Of a stretch of DNA of 64,000 bases, positions 37,701 to 51,000 are shown piece by piece. Location: the NCBI GenBank assembly GCA_964036155.1, contig OZ038423.1:42051249-42115248 (forward strand). The letters run 5' to 3'. The DNA is from Diploscapter coronatus (taxonomy: Eukaryota > Nematoda > Chromadorea > Rhabditida > Rhabditidae). The notes under the pieces are model-generated. The model was not told where the DNA came from and did no database searches. It saw only the letters and a program-made list of their open reading frames with translations. Positions within the stretch are counted from its first letter, which is position 1; the number at the start of each line of letters is the position of its first letter. Position numbers and translations under genes: made by a program.

Positions 37701-40700
37701 GTGGGAAAATAAAACAATTGGAGCGAAGAAATGAATGGAAAAAGAGAAGAAGGAAAGGGGAATGTGCAAAGAAATCAGAGTTGAATCAATCAGCAATGCG
37801 AAAGGAAGGGAAAGACTCCAACAGAAACAGTTTAGAAGGGACTAACAGAATGACAGACTGATAGGCTTATTCTCATTGTCCCTTTGTCACTCTGACGTTA
37901 TTTTTGGAATGAAATAATATCCAAACACTGCAAACATAAACAATCACTTGATATCATATTGATCAGAAGGTCTATTTTATGCAGAGCGAATATCGAATGA
38001 CTTCTTTTCATTCAAAAGAAACGCAATCAATGAAATTGAAATCAATTAGAAACGATGATGCAATGCATAAGGTTAGTAGTCCTGTTCTAATTTCTATTCA
38101 GAAGAGCAGTGATATCAGACTATTCTGAGACAACAATTGATAACTTCACGAAGATCAGATCGTGAAATAACAAATTAGTGCAGTAAAATCAGAAAAATGA
38201 ACATAGGGATAAGGTTTAGAGTGGCGTTAATTTCTAACGTCTCTGCTACTCCCAACTTCTTTCTTGATGAAAAAAATAGTTCTGAAAGTCCAGATTAAAA
38301 CTTTCTTATAAATTCAATAAGTAAAACTAACTAATCGAATAGAAAGATAGAGCCTGGAAAGAGATATGAAAGATGAACGGCGCTCAAAATATTGTATATA
38401 AATATGAGAGGAAAAGAGAGGGAGGGGCAGAAGCAATATCGAATTTGAAAGGGAAGGGAATCGAATCGTTCAGCTATCAGGAATAGAGGGGACTCAGGTC
38501 CTAGAATCTTAGATCCTCTAGGCGGCTTCAGGTTCGAGGAATCGGAAAATCGCGGGCAATCGACCTATCGGCGGCTATCGGATTTCCCTTTTTCTCTCTC
38601 CCTCTCCCTTCCTCTTCCTCTTCCCTTCATTCGGCTCTTTAAATCCCCCCTCAAGTTGCTTCACAACAAACGGTCAACATTTTCTGTTCAGACCTGTCAT
38701 TTTGAGCATTTTTCAAATTCTCTAAGTTGCAGAACGCATCTGCAAAAATTGCTGGATGATCAATAGGAATTGCGCATCAAGATATTGGAATGCCTGCAGC
38801 AGGATTTTAATGATTTTTTTTTTCGAAGGATCTGATCATTTTTTCTCTGCTCAGAGATTAGATGAAATAAACATTTTGAAAATCGCAATTGAAAAAGTTA
38901 GACTCACATCTAGGGTTCCCAACTAGATAGGCGATTTGATATTGGTGGCAAATGTTTTTGGCAGAAAGGTCCAGAGGGTGGTAAATAGCGTTATTATGAA
39001 GAGAAAATAAAATTAGAAATTTTCCTAGCCGAATGAATCGCAAAAATTATCACCTGATTTTGGCACAGAACCGTTTTATCAAATTTATCGTCGATTTAGA
39101 CTAGGTCTTTTACGAAATTCTAATTTGAAAGGTACTTCCTTCCCGAATTTTTACTTTCAAACTATCACGTTTCTGCTAAAAAAAATGCATTTTTCAAAGG
39201 GGCGGAGTTTGGGGATTCTATCGAACTCTTCGAAATTGAAATTTTGTCTCATCCCTAGCTACCGATGAAGATGTCTCAAACAAATAGCCATATCATAAAA
39301 GTGAAATCTTCACGAATCTGTCAAAAAGAATCTTCTCTATCATTCAGATGAAGGCTAAGTGGAATGGCAAATTGGTTGACAGGGAAATCAGCAATCAGAA
39401 GGCAAAACGCAGAAAGATGCAAATGCAGATGCCTTTGAAGATATCACTTGCAGTGACAGTCAAACAGTGAATGAAGAGACAGCGAACATTTAGTCAGTCA
39501 AAACTGTGACAAAGACAAAGGAAGGCAAATCAGACAAGTCAAAAGAAAAAGTAAATTGAGTAAAATTCGACGAATTTAGCCCAATAGCCCGAATCATCTC
39601 ACTTTCAATTGTCTAACGAAGAAAGAACACCGATTTTCAAAAGACCCAATTTCCAGAAGATTCCTTCGATATCGAAGCTATTTAGCTAATTTCTAAAACA
39701 AGTAGAATATTGTTAGAAAGAAGATACTGTACTTTCGCTCTAATTGTAAACAATCAATTTACCAAATACGGACGAATAAAATGGAAAAAAATTTCTGAGA
39801 AATTCAATAAGAATTTCGTCACTTATTGAAAATGAAACGTCGTATGATAAATCGTTAAAAATTAAAGAAAAGTTTTCGAAGAGTTTCTACAAATTTTGAT
39901 AAAAATTTCGAGCAAAGTTTTCCATTACAACATTTCGAAAACACGAGTAAAATGGAAAAAAATGCGTTGGCCGCTCGTACAATTCCTCAAACAAAATGCG
40001 CTCTTCTAATTCTACAGAAGATGATTTGTGAAGATAAGGAAAAGAATGGAAAATACAAAAGAAGAAGAAAATAGGAAAGACTTTTGAAAAGTGATCGAAA
40101 ATCGATTGACGACTGGGGGAATTTCCAGAGAATTGAGTGGTGAAGTAGTGGAAGTTTAACATAACCAAAGGAAGAGAGGAAAGGAAGGAGGGAAGGAGAA
40201 ATCAAACGAATGAACAGAACATGACAGGCAAAACTGAGACATGACTAGAAGACGAAGCAGAAACATTGACTGCGGATACTTTTTCCAAAAATTGAGGCAC
40301 ATCATTTCTTCCAAAATTAGTACCACCTTTTCTAATAGAAATTAGACCGAAAACATCTAGGACCGTTTTTTCTTATGAGAGGTACAATCCTTCTTTTCGA
40401 AGAAATCTAACGAATAAACCGATCATGACAGTTGAAAGTGAGACATATGATTAAAAATCGAAGCAGAAAGTTCTTGTGAATACTTTTCGCCTGAAAAGAA
40501 AATTCTTGGAACGAAAGCACTTGTTCATAAGAGAAGTGTATTGATCCTATGAAGAGAAGTATCTGAAGTCAATAAAATTATGAATGCAGTTTTCTATGAA
40601 AATGACACTAAAATTGTCGCTTACACTCATTCCGACAAGAATGTAAACTCCAAAAATCACGATAATTTTATGTGTGCTTAATGCAGTAAAAACGACATGA

Positions 40701-43700
40701 ACAGTGCTCGTTTTATAGGTGTACCATAAAATAAATATTAAATTAGTAATGATTTTCCCGTTAAAATCGCCATCACTTTAAAAATAGGGTGCTGTGAAAT
40801 GGCGATAATTGGACCATCTTTGAATGTTTCTTTTGAAATCGCAAATGAAAAAACGAAGATTGAATGGTTGTACAAAAGAAGAAAAGATGTTGAAATGTCA
40901 CAGGAGAGCCACATGGTTGTCTAGCCGAAAGCAGAAAGATTGGGAGAAAAAATGACAAAGCTGAGAAAAATCGGAGAGGACGGGGAATGATTCTGGGTTG
41001 CATAGTGAGTGAAAGACAGTTTGTGCAGAGATTAGACGGTGTGACGGTGTGAGGAGGAAACCGATGAAACAACTCTAATCCAACAAACTATGCTCTTTGT
41101 TAAAGGATTTTGGAAGCAAAGAATATACAAGAAGACCATCACTAATTCATTATTTTAGGCCAATTTGTAACTTTCAATGAATTTTGTAGATTTTCTGACT
41201 TACATAGGAAAAAGCGTAAGAAACTTCTGGAAGATTTCTAAAATGTCTACTACCCATCCAAATAATCCTATTTTGATAATAGAAAAATTTCACGTAAAGT
41301 ATGTTCAACAATAAAGAAAAGGTAAGTGCAGTGAAAATCTTTGCACTCTTTCTTCCAAGGTTCCACAAATACTCTCAGACTTGCCAAAATTCCTCGTCAA
41401 TTTACAATTTTGCTGACTTGACGCTAAACTCTAAACCAAATATAATATTTCCCTGCACTTGTTTCGCTTATTCAACATTCTACTCTTTATTTCTCCCTTT
41501 CTACAAGTCAATTCTGCAAGGCTCAGACCGTTATTAGGTTTCTAACTTTCTACTCCTAAAATCATCGAAACAGGTAGGTAAGTTTTATTGATCATCCTAA
41601 ATTCGGCATTACTCATTTTCTAGAAAGATCAACTAATTTTCAATTTCCGTTTTATAATTTCGTCACTAGTTTGACCTTTCGTAAGTGCACCATTGAAATT
41701 TTTGCTGTAAATTTCTCCGAGCACCAATTTGATCGCCCATTTTGACTGATTGTGAGAATACTTTTCTCTCAGAATAAAAAATAAGGAAGAGGATAACATT
41801 TGGAGAGAAGTACATCCTTTAGAATAATGTACTGACTCGTGGAAGAAAAATATAAGTAACATAATTATTTCGATCATCAAAATGTTGGCTGCGAATAATT
41901 CTCTTCGGAAGGTACTTTTTATGAGAAAAAGAAGAAAGCACTCATTCATGAAAGGTTCATACTAGTTGTGGGTGAAAAGTACACGCGGCCTAAATCTCTT
42001 GATCACCAATTTGATCGTCAATAGAAACTAAGAAGGTCGTGCTGATATTTGATTTGTTTGACGCAGAATTATAACACATTTTGAGTTGAAATCGAAATGT
42101 CTAATCCAGCTGAGCGCAGGCTTATCTCAGCTCAACACGGAATGATGGCGCAAGCGCTAATAGTGCCAAAACTAAAGCTCTAACAACCAACAACCCGGGA
42201 GGTTAATTTTGGAAAGGCGAATGATTACTGTACAAGGGGGTTGCCACGTGATCAGTTAATGACTATAAGGAGAAACCAGGAAGTTGTGCAAATCTTGAAA
42301 GCTAACTGCAACAGAGTCCATAGTTTCGAGATTCAAATGGATTAAGATCGTGCTCTAGAGATGACAAAAATGTTCAAACTATAGGTCCTGATAAAAAAGC
42401 GAATGAATGATGCACGAAGGATAGTCTGTGATCAGGAAGAAAGAAAATCATGAAATCTTGCGCGCTATGGTCAATACAAAACCCAAGTACCTAATTGTAC
42501 TCGAAAAATCGCCGAAATCAGATTCCAATGATTCGGAAAATCGAGTCGATAAGTTCAAGATTTTAACGAGGAGAATCGTAAAAATTGGAGAAAAAGAACC
42601 TCGACAGAAATGGTAATGAAATAACGGTAAACTCGTAAAAAGGTGATTGAAATAGGAAAATATTTGGATACGAAGAAATAAAGAGAAGTTTATGCAAGGA
42701 TTGAATTGATAATGAGTGATAAGGGAGGGTAGGAGGAGAGGAGGAAGGAGAGCAAACCGGAGGTGTAAACGAAGGGAGGGAATTAGGAAGAAAAGGGGAA
42801 TTAACAGCTAGCAGACAGGACGGACTGTTTGTGGTTGCCAACTTGTAAGGGGTACAGTTTCGTAATCACATCGAAACTCGGCAAAATGTAAATGCAAAAT
42901 CAAGGACAGTCCTCGACTCATTCTCTCAAGTACCGAAGACGACGTCATGAATCGCTCATTTTGAACGAATTAATGGATGCAAAAGTGAATTTTGAAGAAA
43001 GAAAGAAAGAAGAGCGCAGCGCGATTAAGATAATACTTTTAAAATTGTAGTTGTCAGAGTTTGAAACGGGTTCAAATTCAAAAAATCAAATTTGAAAGAA
43101 AAAAAACTAACCAGGAGCATCGGAAATCTTCCAAATCGTTATCCCCGCACAGCTCATCGCAAACGCAACAAAACTGATCGGAGTCGATATTGCCGGGAAT
43201 CTAAAAGAATTTGCTCAATTTCTTTCGAAATTATGTGCTGCTTGTAAAATTCATCAAGTTTTGGGAGAAGTAGTACAAGAAAATTGTACAAGTGGTGAAC
43301 TGATGATTTTTAACGAGAGCCTAAATCATGCATTTTGGAAGACCCTTGTAAAATGCTGTCGAATTTTTCTCTTGCACGAAGCCAATTATCTCCACGCTTT
43401 TTGCATGATAAATGAGACATGAATCAAGCAGCGAAGAATGCAATGATGGTTTATTCTGAATGCTAGACTGCAACAAAGTATTCTATTCGAATTTTTCATT
43501 TTCAATTTTTTGCGACTTTTTAGTTCTCTTCATTTTTTAATTCATAAAAATGGCATACCCAGTGGTGTTTCATAGGTCCATACTCGCTTCCCTCGCAGAA
43601 CACTTTGCAGTAGATTTTGTTCGAGATGTTTCGGATACATCGCAACTGAAAATCCCGAATTTTTTAAAACAATTTTCTATCACTTCAGCAGAATTGCAGT

Positions 43701-44416
43701 TTCCAAAAAAATCTTACCCCGCAAACTTTGAGCAGACAGTAATCACATTCGTATCCTTCCAAAATCCTCTTTTTGCAGCCCAAACAGTAGTAGCGTCGAT
43801 CTGATGCATCGATTGGCGACCAGTAGTGACCACCTAAAATTTTCTTCATTAGAAACTCCAGAAAAACACTGCTTGATTTCTACTCTTCAATTAAAAAAGG
43901 CAGAATCACGGATACTAGCTTCTACTCTGATTGGCATTCTCGAAAAGTGCAAGTTTATTCCAGGCTCAGCTCGAAAGCCTCAACTAATATCAAATGCATC
44001 AGATGAAATCAGGCTATTTCACAAACAAACTCGTTCATTGTTCGACATTTTTTCTTTTAGAATATTGCCTGCTTCAAAATTAGCGTTCGACATTGAGCTT
44101 TCGTTGAGAGTGTCAATCAGAAATATTCAGTTCAATTCAAAATGTGATTTGAACGCCCTATAGTGCTTTTTTTGACTGTTAGCCTCTAGAAGCGTTAAAA
44201 ATGCAGAAAATCGTGATCTGTATAGCAATCTTTTTCATTTTGGACTTTGCTGCCAGTATTCTCGATTTTTAGAATGTCCTAAAATTACTTACTGGATGGG
44301 AATTTGTTGACTGCCTTGCGCTTTCCGATTTCGAGCAGTTTCCTGAAGAGCAGAATGACGAGTGACAGCCCTGCGATGAAGAGAATCGACGTGAGAATTT
44401 CCTCGTACAGATCCAT
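34781..44416 (-). CDS. DGKE: Diacylglycerol kinase, epsilon type
   Basis: The enzyme phosphorylates diacylglycerol to phosphatidic acid with ATP at membranes, ending DAG signalling and feeding phosphoinositide resynthesis. Exons in transcript order: 44416-44293, 43833-43718, 43645-43559, 43200-43112, 37361-37229, 36982-36845, 36792-36730, 36624-36538, 36365-36276, 36229-36164, 35950-35820, 35665-35564, 35512-35344 and 34978-34781. They encode 530 residues, close to the usual 560-570 of the epsilon isoform. An N-terminal membrane helix ([15 protein letters not shown]), characteristic of epsilon, is followed by two C1 zinc domains (about residues 44-90 and 106-157). The catalytic domain opens with [15 protein letters not shown] and carries GGDGT at about 259-263 and [16 protein letters not shown]. 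The accessory domain includes [13 protein letters not shown] and [13 protein letters not shown]. There are no EF hands. The first C1 has Cys where the canonical His lies. Intron 4 is 5750 bp. Confidence 0.95.
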
Positions 44417-46637
44417 TTTCTATCCAATTCGATTTCTGTCACCGTTTCCTTGGTTTCATCTGCAAATTTATTTATTTTTGCAAAAATAGGGAAATTCTGT
44501 GATTTGAAACAGTTCGAACTCGATCAGCTGATAGAAAATGGACAGGCAGTGATAAGGGAATGGAGCAGCGTGATTTGACGGGGTTTCGAAATAGAATCGT
44601 TTTGAAAGAGATGGGCAAATTCAGCCGGGGATTTGACTCGTCCCCAAGGTCTCGGAAAATCGATAAGTAAAGCGGACGGTGAAGTGCGTTAGACGGGATT
44701 TTATCGGTGAAAGAGGATGAAAGTAGGGCATTTGGGGCATGGCGTGAGGCGAAACGGGAATTTCGAGATTCATCCAATGAACGCGCAACAAATGACACGA
44801 AGAATTTCACGAACTGTAGCGATTCAGAATACGTAGGAAAATTCCTAAAATCATCATTTTCACAAGTTTTGTGGCTTTGAACAAAAACGGGGAAATTTAA
44901 CAAAATTTCAACCTCCAAACCCAAAGCGATATGATCATGATCATGTGATATTCGAGGTGAAAAGTGAAACGTAAGGAGAGATGGCAGAGGAGGTATTTGA
45001 GGTTGCAGGGGCAGGGGAAAACGGGTAGACGGAAAGAGGAATTGCGGGGTCGGGCCCGCAGCGACTGAACGAGTGCCTAACTGACTGCATTGCGTGGATG
45101 TTTGCACGTGCGAAGGCTGTACGCGATGCAACAATGCGACGCAGTGCAAGGAGTCAACCAGCTGTGTCAAATCAAGGCACAGAACAGAGGCACAAGCTAA
45201 TGCTGCTCCGGGCAACTTGCTAATGGGCGCGTCCGCCGTTTTTCTTCGCACGGCGTTTACGCTATTTGAAATTTCAAATGCCGTGCTTGAGAAATTCGTT
45301 GCCATTTTCGATCGTTTATTTTTCCGTTTGACTTTTGTGATTTTTCCGGAAAACTCGTGAAATCTCTTGATTTCGTTGTCGTTCTGAAGACTCTAGAACA
45401 TCTACTCTGGTAGAGCCGTGTTAAGGCGTAGTTCGGGGCTTGCAATACTCTCGAACGTTTCGGTATTTTTGGATGGGAAAGGTAGAAATTGGTTCGGAAG
45501 TTTTGGACTGACGATATTTGCATTTCGAGTTTTCGATTTAATATCTGCAAAATCAAGGTGAAAAATGTCTTGACGACTTTGTCAGAATAGTTTTTCATTT
45601 GAAATTTTGAACTTTATTTTTTTAAATAAAAAGCTTGAGCTCTCATCCTGACTTCTACACTTTTCAAAGCGAACCTTTCGAGTTCCTGTTTCTCATTTCC
45701 GTCAAAGCACTCCATATTGTCAGTTCAATTTCTGTTATGTATACAGCTGACTTCTGTTTCGAAGTGTTGCGTGCTTCCGATTCGAAATTCTTTTGTGAAA
45801 TGAGCGATTTTGGATGTGCGCGGACAGAGACGCGAGGGGTGGGCAGTTGGTTGTGAGTAATTGCAAAAGAAATACTGCGGAAACGAGTTGTCTGACTTCT
45901 TATTTGCCAGTCGCCATATTTCCCCCAGCCCTGGACCAGGCCATATTGTTGTCATAGTCCCCCTTCCTTCCCTCCAAACATCTCTTAAATGCCAAAAATG
46001 TCTCTGGTCGATTTCATCCATTCCCATTTTCATTCGAGTTGTTCCTTTGTTTTCCCTTCAAAATATGCATTTCATCCTCGTCCTTCCCTTACTTCTTCCC
46101 TTCTATTTCCTCCTCTAAGTGCCCACAATTGCCAGTTGCAATTTCACTTCTTCGATCTCGCGCGCTGCCTGCAAAGTAAATATCAAATATCCCCTCACTT
46201 TTCATGTAAAAATGCCTATTTACTCCCTCAAAATCGATCTCCCAAGAATTTAAACATTTCAGAAAAACCGAGAATTTCATTACTTTTCTTCTATCGACTG
46301 CCTTGAAAAACGCATTCATTTTCACTACCTCTATCTCAAAATTGCGCCTTCATTCCACTTGAAATTTCGAATTTCGAATTTGAATGCCTGCTGGCTGATC
46401 TTTGCCTATTTCTGCAAAAACGTGCCTCTTTCACAACTCCCCTCTCTTCTCATCATTTGTCCTCGTTTCGCGAGTCCCTTCTCTGATAGTCAAATGTCGC
46501 TTCGCTTATCAAATTGTTGGCAGCATTTTTCACTTTGTACAGCTGCTCATCGAAAATTTCGTTAGATTTCTGAATAATCGATGATTTTGCTGAATTTTCG
46601 TTTGAACTTTAATCTACTTATCTTTTTTAGAAAAAAA
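44417..46637. promoter_or_regulatory. Divergent intergenic region between the DGK and RhoGDI genes
   Basis: The two genes are transcribed away from each other from this 2.2 kb region, so it should hold both promoters. The part next to DGK (44.4-45.05 kb) is purine-rich on +, and the part next to RhoGDI (45.6-46.6 kb) is pyrimidine-rich on +, each matching its gene's strand. A GC-richer patch at about 45030-45260 sits between. TTTTTTAG at 46623-46630, just before the RhoGDI start, may be a 5' splice or trans-splice acceptor. Confidence 0.45.
44472..45305 (-). other. Long open frame (277 codons) upstream of the DGK gene, coding status doubtful
   Basis: This is the longest uninterrupted frame in the window. 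It points the same way as DGK and stops 56 bases before the DGK start codon. Its translation shows no domain, signal peptide or membrane helix that I recognise, and is rich in Ser, Leu, Pro and Phe. That composition comes from the C/T-rich strand, which has few stop codons. It may be an accidental frame in the DGK promoter or leader. It could also be a real small gene or first exon. Confidence 0.15.
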
Positions 46638-48073
46638 ATGTCGGGCAACATTTCTGACGACGAAGTGCCGGTGAACGTCAACTACAGGAAGCCCGAGAAG
46701 AAGAGCGTCAACGAAATCATCGATGCTGATAAAGTAAGCAATAAGCAATGAGGAATTGTGAAATATCGATTAGTTAATGACTGACCAATCAATCAAATAT
46801 GAAAAGGGAATTGTTTTGAATTCCCCTATGACTCATACAAGCAGCACCAATTTGTGATGAGACTTACTCATAGTTTATCGCCAAAATAGGCCACTTTTTA
46901 CATTAGTATTGATCAGTAGTCTTCTTAAAATGAAATGAAAATATTGAAAATTTTGACTGTAAATGAATTTCAATGTTGAGATTTAAAAAAAATTAAAATG
47001 AAGAACAAAGGGTCTGAATAAAATCAAATTGGTTAGAAATTTTTCATTTTGAATACTTGTATGAAAAAGTAAAATTTTTTCAGGGCGATGAAAGTTTGAA
47101 CAAGTACAAGCAAACTCTGCTGGGCTCTGCCCCGTCGCAGGTGATCGTCGAGCCACACAACCCCAATCACGTCATCATCAAGTCCATCACTCTCGTGGCT
47201 GATGGAAGGCCTGAAGTCACCATGGATCTGTCCAATCCGAGTAAGTACTACATATTATTCATCAAATAGATATATTACAAATTTCTTGGAAAGCTCACTT
47301 TTCTGCTTCTGCTTTATAAAAATTTGATAGCTGCAAAATTCTGCGGAATGTTCATGTTATTTCTTGCTATGTGTAGATTTTCGTCAAAATTTATTTGCAA
47401 ATGACGGAATGCATTCCATATTATTCAGAAACAAATCAACCAAATTGATGGTTCTTATGGAATTCCATTTTCAGAAGCGATCGAATCGGCGAATTTCAGC
47501 GTGAAGGAGGGCGCACACTACAGGCTCCGCTTCAACTTCTTCGTGCAGCGAGAAATCGTCACTGGTCTCAAGTAATCTAACTTTTTCTCCTAAAGAATCT
47601 AAAATGAACTCATTGAGATACTTCCACAAAGTATCCCGCCACGGTATCACAGTCGACAAAGAGACCTACATGGTCGGCTCTTACGCGCCTAAAACGGAAT
47701 TACAGTCCTACCAGACACCGCTCGAGGAAGCTCCCAGTGGTAAATATATTTTTTCTTTTTACGACTATCTTTATCCTCGAATAACGGTTTCGAAAAGAAT
47801 ACTCCTTTCTTACAACTTGAAGACAACCATTACTATCTCAATGTTGTCTTCTAGAACATGCAGAATCTTAGCTTTCCATTTGTGCTTAAACTCTGCTCAC
47901 TATGGAGATGAGAAAAATCTAAAGTTCTATGGTATCCTCAATTTTTTTCAAAAATGTAAGTTGCAGGAATGATGCACCGCGGGAAGTACAAAGTGAAGTC
48001 GAAGTTCGTGGACGACGACGGCAACTGCATCCTGGAGTGGACTTGGACGCTCGAGATCTCCAAGGATTGGTAG
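46638..48073 (+). CDS. rhi-1: Rho GDP-dissociation inhibitor
   Basis: RhoGDI holds Rho, Rac and Cdc42 GTPases in the cytosol by masking their prenyl group and blocking GDP release. The exons are 46638-46733, 47084-47240, 47475-47571, 47618-47739 and 47967-48073, giving 192 residues against about 200 for the family. The flexible N-terminal arm has the conserved NYRKPEKKSVNEI and DESLNKYKQTLLG, which contact the GTPase switch regions. The immunoglobulin-like domain shows LVADGRPEVTMDL, KEGAHYRLRFNFFVQREIVT, KVSRHGI, DKETYMVGSYAP, the conserved TPLEEAPSGMMHRGKYKVKS turn and the terminal WTWTLEISKDW. Intron 3 is only 46 nt, and its acceptor is TTGAG rather than CAG. The start follows a TTTTTTAG acceptor-like site by seven bases. 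rhi-1 is the name of the C. elegans family member. Confidence 0.95.
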
Positions 48074-51000
48074 TCGACTACATCAACAAGGAAGGCGAGT
48101 GGAGATGTGAGTTAAAGTTTTCAGGTATTTCCTTGTTAGAGATTGAATTTTGGATTTTTTACGCATTTATGCCGGTTTATTTCATGTGAAGGATGAAATA
48201 TTCTAATTCGTTACAATAGAAATGACTGATCAGCTCTGATAATTGAGAAATTTTGATTTTAATTTATGTGCTACAAAGATTTACTAATATTCGAGAATAT
48301 TGTGGCATTTTCAGAAAATGCTCTGAAACGAGTTTGATTGTCGATTTTCGATGTGAAATGCCAATGATATATTCTGAATTTTTAAAGGGGTAGAGATTTA
48401 TGAAGTATTACCTCAATTCGTGAGTATAACGTGAAGAATAATGGTAAACGACCTTGAATTCATGCTTGAGTTGTGGTGAAGGTTCATTTTGAATCATCAA
48501 AATGTGGATATCCCAACTCAGCTTAATGCTGAAGTTTATGATCTGCGCGTTTAATTTTTCAAATTTTCCCTCGTATTTTTCAAATTTTATATTCGACTTC
48601 AGTTTTCTCCACTTCGATGGATGGTAACTAACGGAGATTTCGCCTGATTCTTGGAACTTTCAATTCATCACTGCTTTATTTTCTGCCTCTTATCAATTTG
48701 AAATATGGACATTTTTCAATTTTTTCCTAAATTTACTCCTTTGTGCAGAAATCATATCAGTTTTAGTCAATTATAAGTTTATCCTGCAGGATAATTGTGA
48801 TAGAACGAAAATATTCCATTTTCATTTCATTTCTCACTTATCTACGAACCAAATGAGTTTATTTTTTATTTGAAAATTTTATTCTTCTAAACAAATTTGG
48901 TTGTTCGTACACATTTCGGGTGCTTTTCTTACGAATTTCGAAATTTCGTTTGTCTCTTCATCACCCGATGAATCTTATTTTATCGGATCAGCTCGAATTC
49001 ATGGAAGAATCGGTAATGCTAAAATTTTATTTGAATTTTACTGAATGCTGTTTCATATAGCTCTCAAAGTATTTACTTTAATAGAAACCAGTTTATCTCG
49101 ACCATCTCTTCATACCCACTTTAGTCATCAATCTGATATCTCTAATCATTCTATCTTTATCATTAATTGAATTATTGAAACATTTCCCTTTGCAGTTTCG
49201 TGCCTTGTCTTCTTCACTCATTCATACAGTTCATTTCAATCCAATGCCTTCGTTTTTTATCCCGTTTTAATTTTTGAATATTTCGATGTTACATGTGTAA
49301 ATTTTTATTTATCCAGAGTAAACCGAGTTTTGAACTTTCAGAAATTTTAGAATATTATTGAAGAGAACGTCGATATCCAAAAATTACGCTATTCGTCTCG
49401 TTTCTTTTCTACACGGCATTATTTCACTCCAAATTTGATTTCTAATTACTGCATGAATATCGACTTTCTCGCCAATCAGCGATATTGAACGTAACTCTTA
49501 GTGTTGTAAAAAATGCCTGGATTTTAATAGAAATGGTTTGACATGTTGGCTACATTTGCTGTTATCACTCGCACCAAGTATGCACAAAATAATACCATCA
49601 ATTCAAGGATGGTATTTGATTTCATATCGATACGTAAATATAATTCAGACGACTTAAACATTTCTTCCAATCCCAAATATTCAAATATCATCTCTAACTT
49701 TGTCCTAACTGATATCATCATAAAATTAAAATTGTTTTTGTAACTTTCTATCTCGATCTCACTAGTTACATCATAGCAGATGCAATCGGCACTAAATTAT
49801 GACGTGCACTTGATACACAAGACAGCATCTCAAATCAAATCTCAACACATTCTCCCTCAACTTTGATTCCACGTTCCAATTGAAACAGCAATCCCCATAG
49901 AAAATGTCCCCTTGGCGATTCAAAAATATTTCAATACTTGGTTGCATCTTTCTCTCCCCTCTTTCAGAGACACAATTCGCCTTCCCCCTTCTCCGTTATG
50001 TGTTCTTTCTTTCCTTCTTTCTCCATTTCTCTATCTTTCCATCTCCTTTCTCATTCCATCGCTTTTCGCAAACAACGAAAGAGAGATGGAGAGGGAGAGA
50101 AAGAAATGGAAAATAGACCAGGTCATGAAGAGAGCACAGACACGAAGAATGAAATAAAACATCGGACAGAGAAAAAAGCGAAGGAAAATGGATGGCTTTC
50201 CCTTCTCTCCTCTCTCCTCTTCACTCCTCCTTCCCCCTTCTCTATATTTTTGTGCCATGCATGCTTTGCAATGCAGTCTGCGGCGCGGTTAGATCTAACT
50301 AGCAATCGGAAAGGTACTTTAGACTCGTTTTCGGAAAACTAATTATGTATGGTTATGAATAAGATTTCGATAATTCGAAATAGGAAGCTAGTCTTCACTC
50401 TCACAAACAATTTTTGTTGAGTAGAGCTGCAAAATAAGGAAAGAGGAGTAATAATCAAATTCTTATTAGACTTTTGAGTAGGATCTTCTATGTAGTTTTT
50501 CCTAATTCGATTGATTTCATATTCAGGAACATTGCAAAGTGTCCTTTTATGTGCTACAAAGTTGTGAGATATTTAGCACCAACATTGAGATTTTCTTTCG
50601 CAAGAGCAAAAATAGCCGCATATTTCGAATCTTATCATTCGAAACGTTTCCCATAACTAGAACGACTGTACGAACTTTCACCGAATCCAGGAAGAGAAAA
50701 CTTAATGTGAGTTAGAGAAAAAGGGAGAGATAAAGACACCAACTTTTTTCGTTACGATGTTATTTTGTCCTTCTAGCTGTCGCGTATCTAATGAATGACC
50801 TCCAGAGAAGTTGCATGCATTCGAATAACTGCAAGCTTAATTATGCAAAATTTCCGTCTAATAAGCTCGCTCCTTCTCGCCGGGAGAAAATCTTATCAGA
50901 TAATTGCAAGTGGGCGTGGTTTTGTCAGCTTTTGTCGAGTTTGCATGGCCTTGTCTTGCAATGTCTTGGTTTGCCCATGCCTCTGCCATTGCATTGTGTG

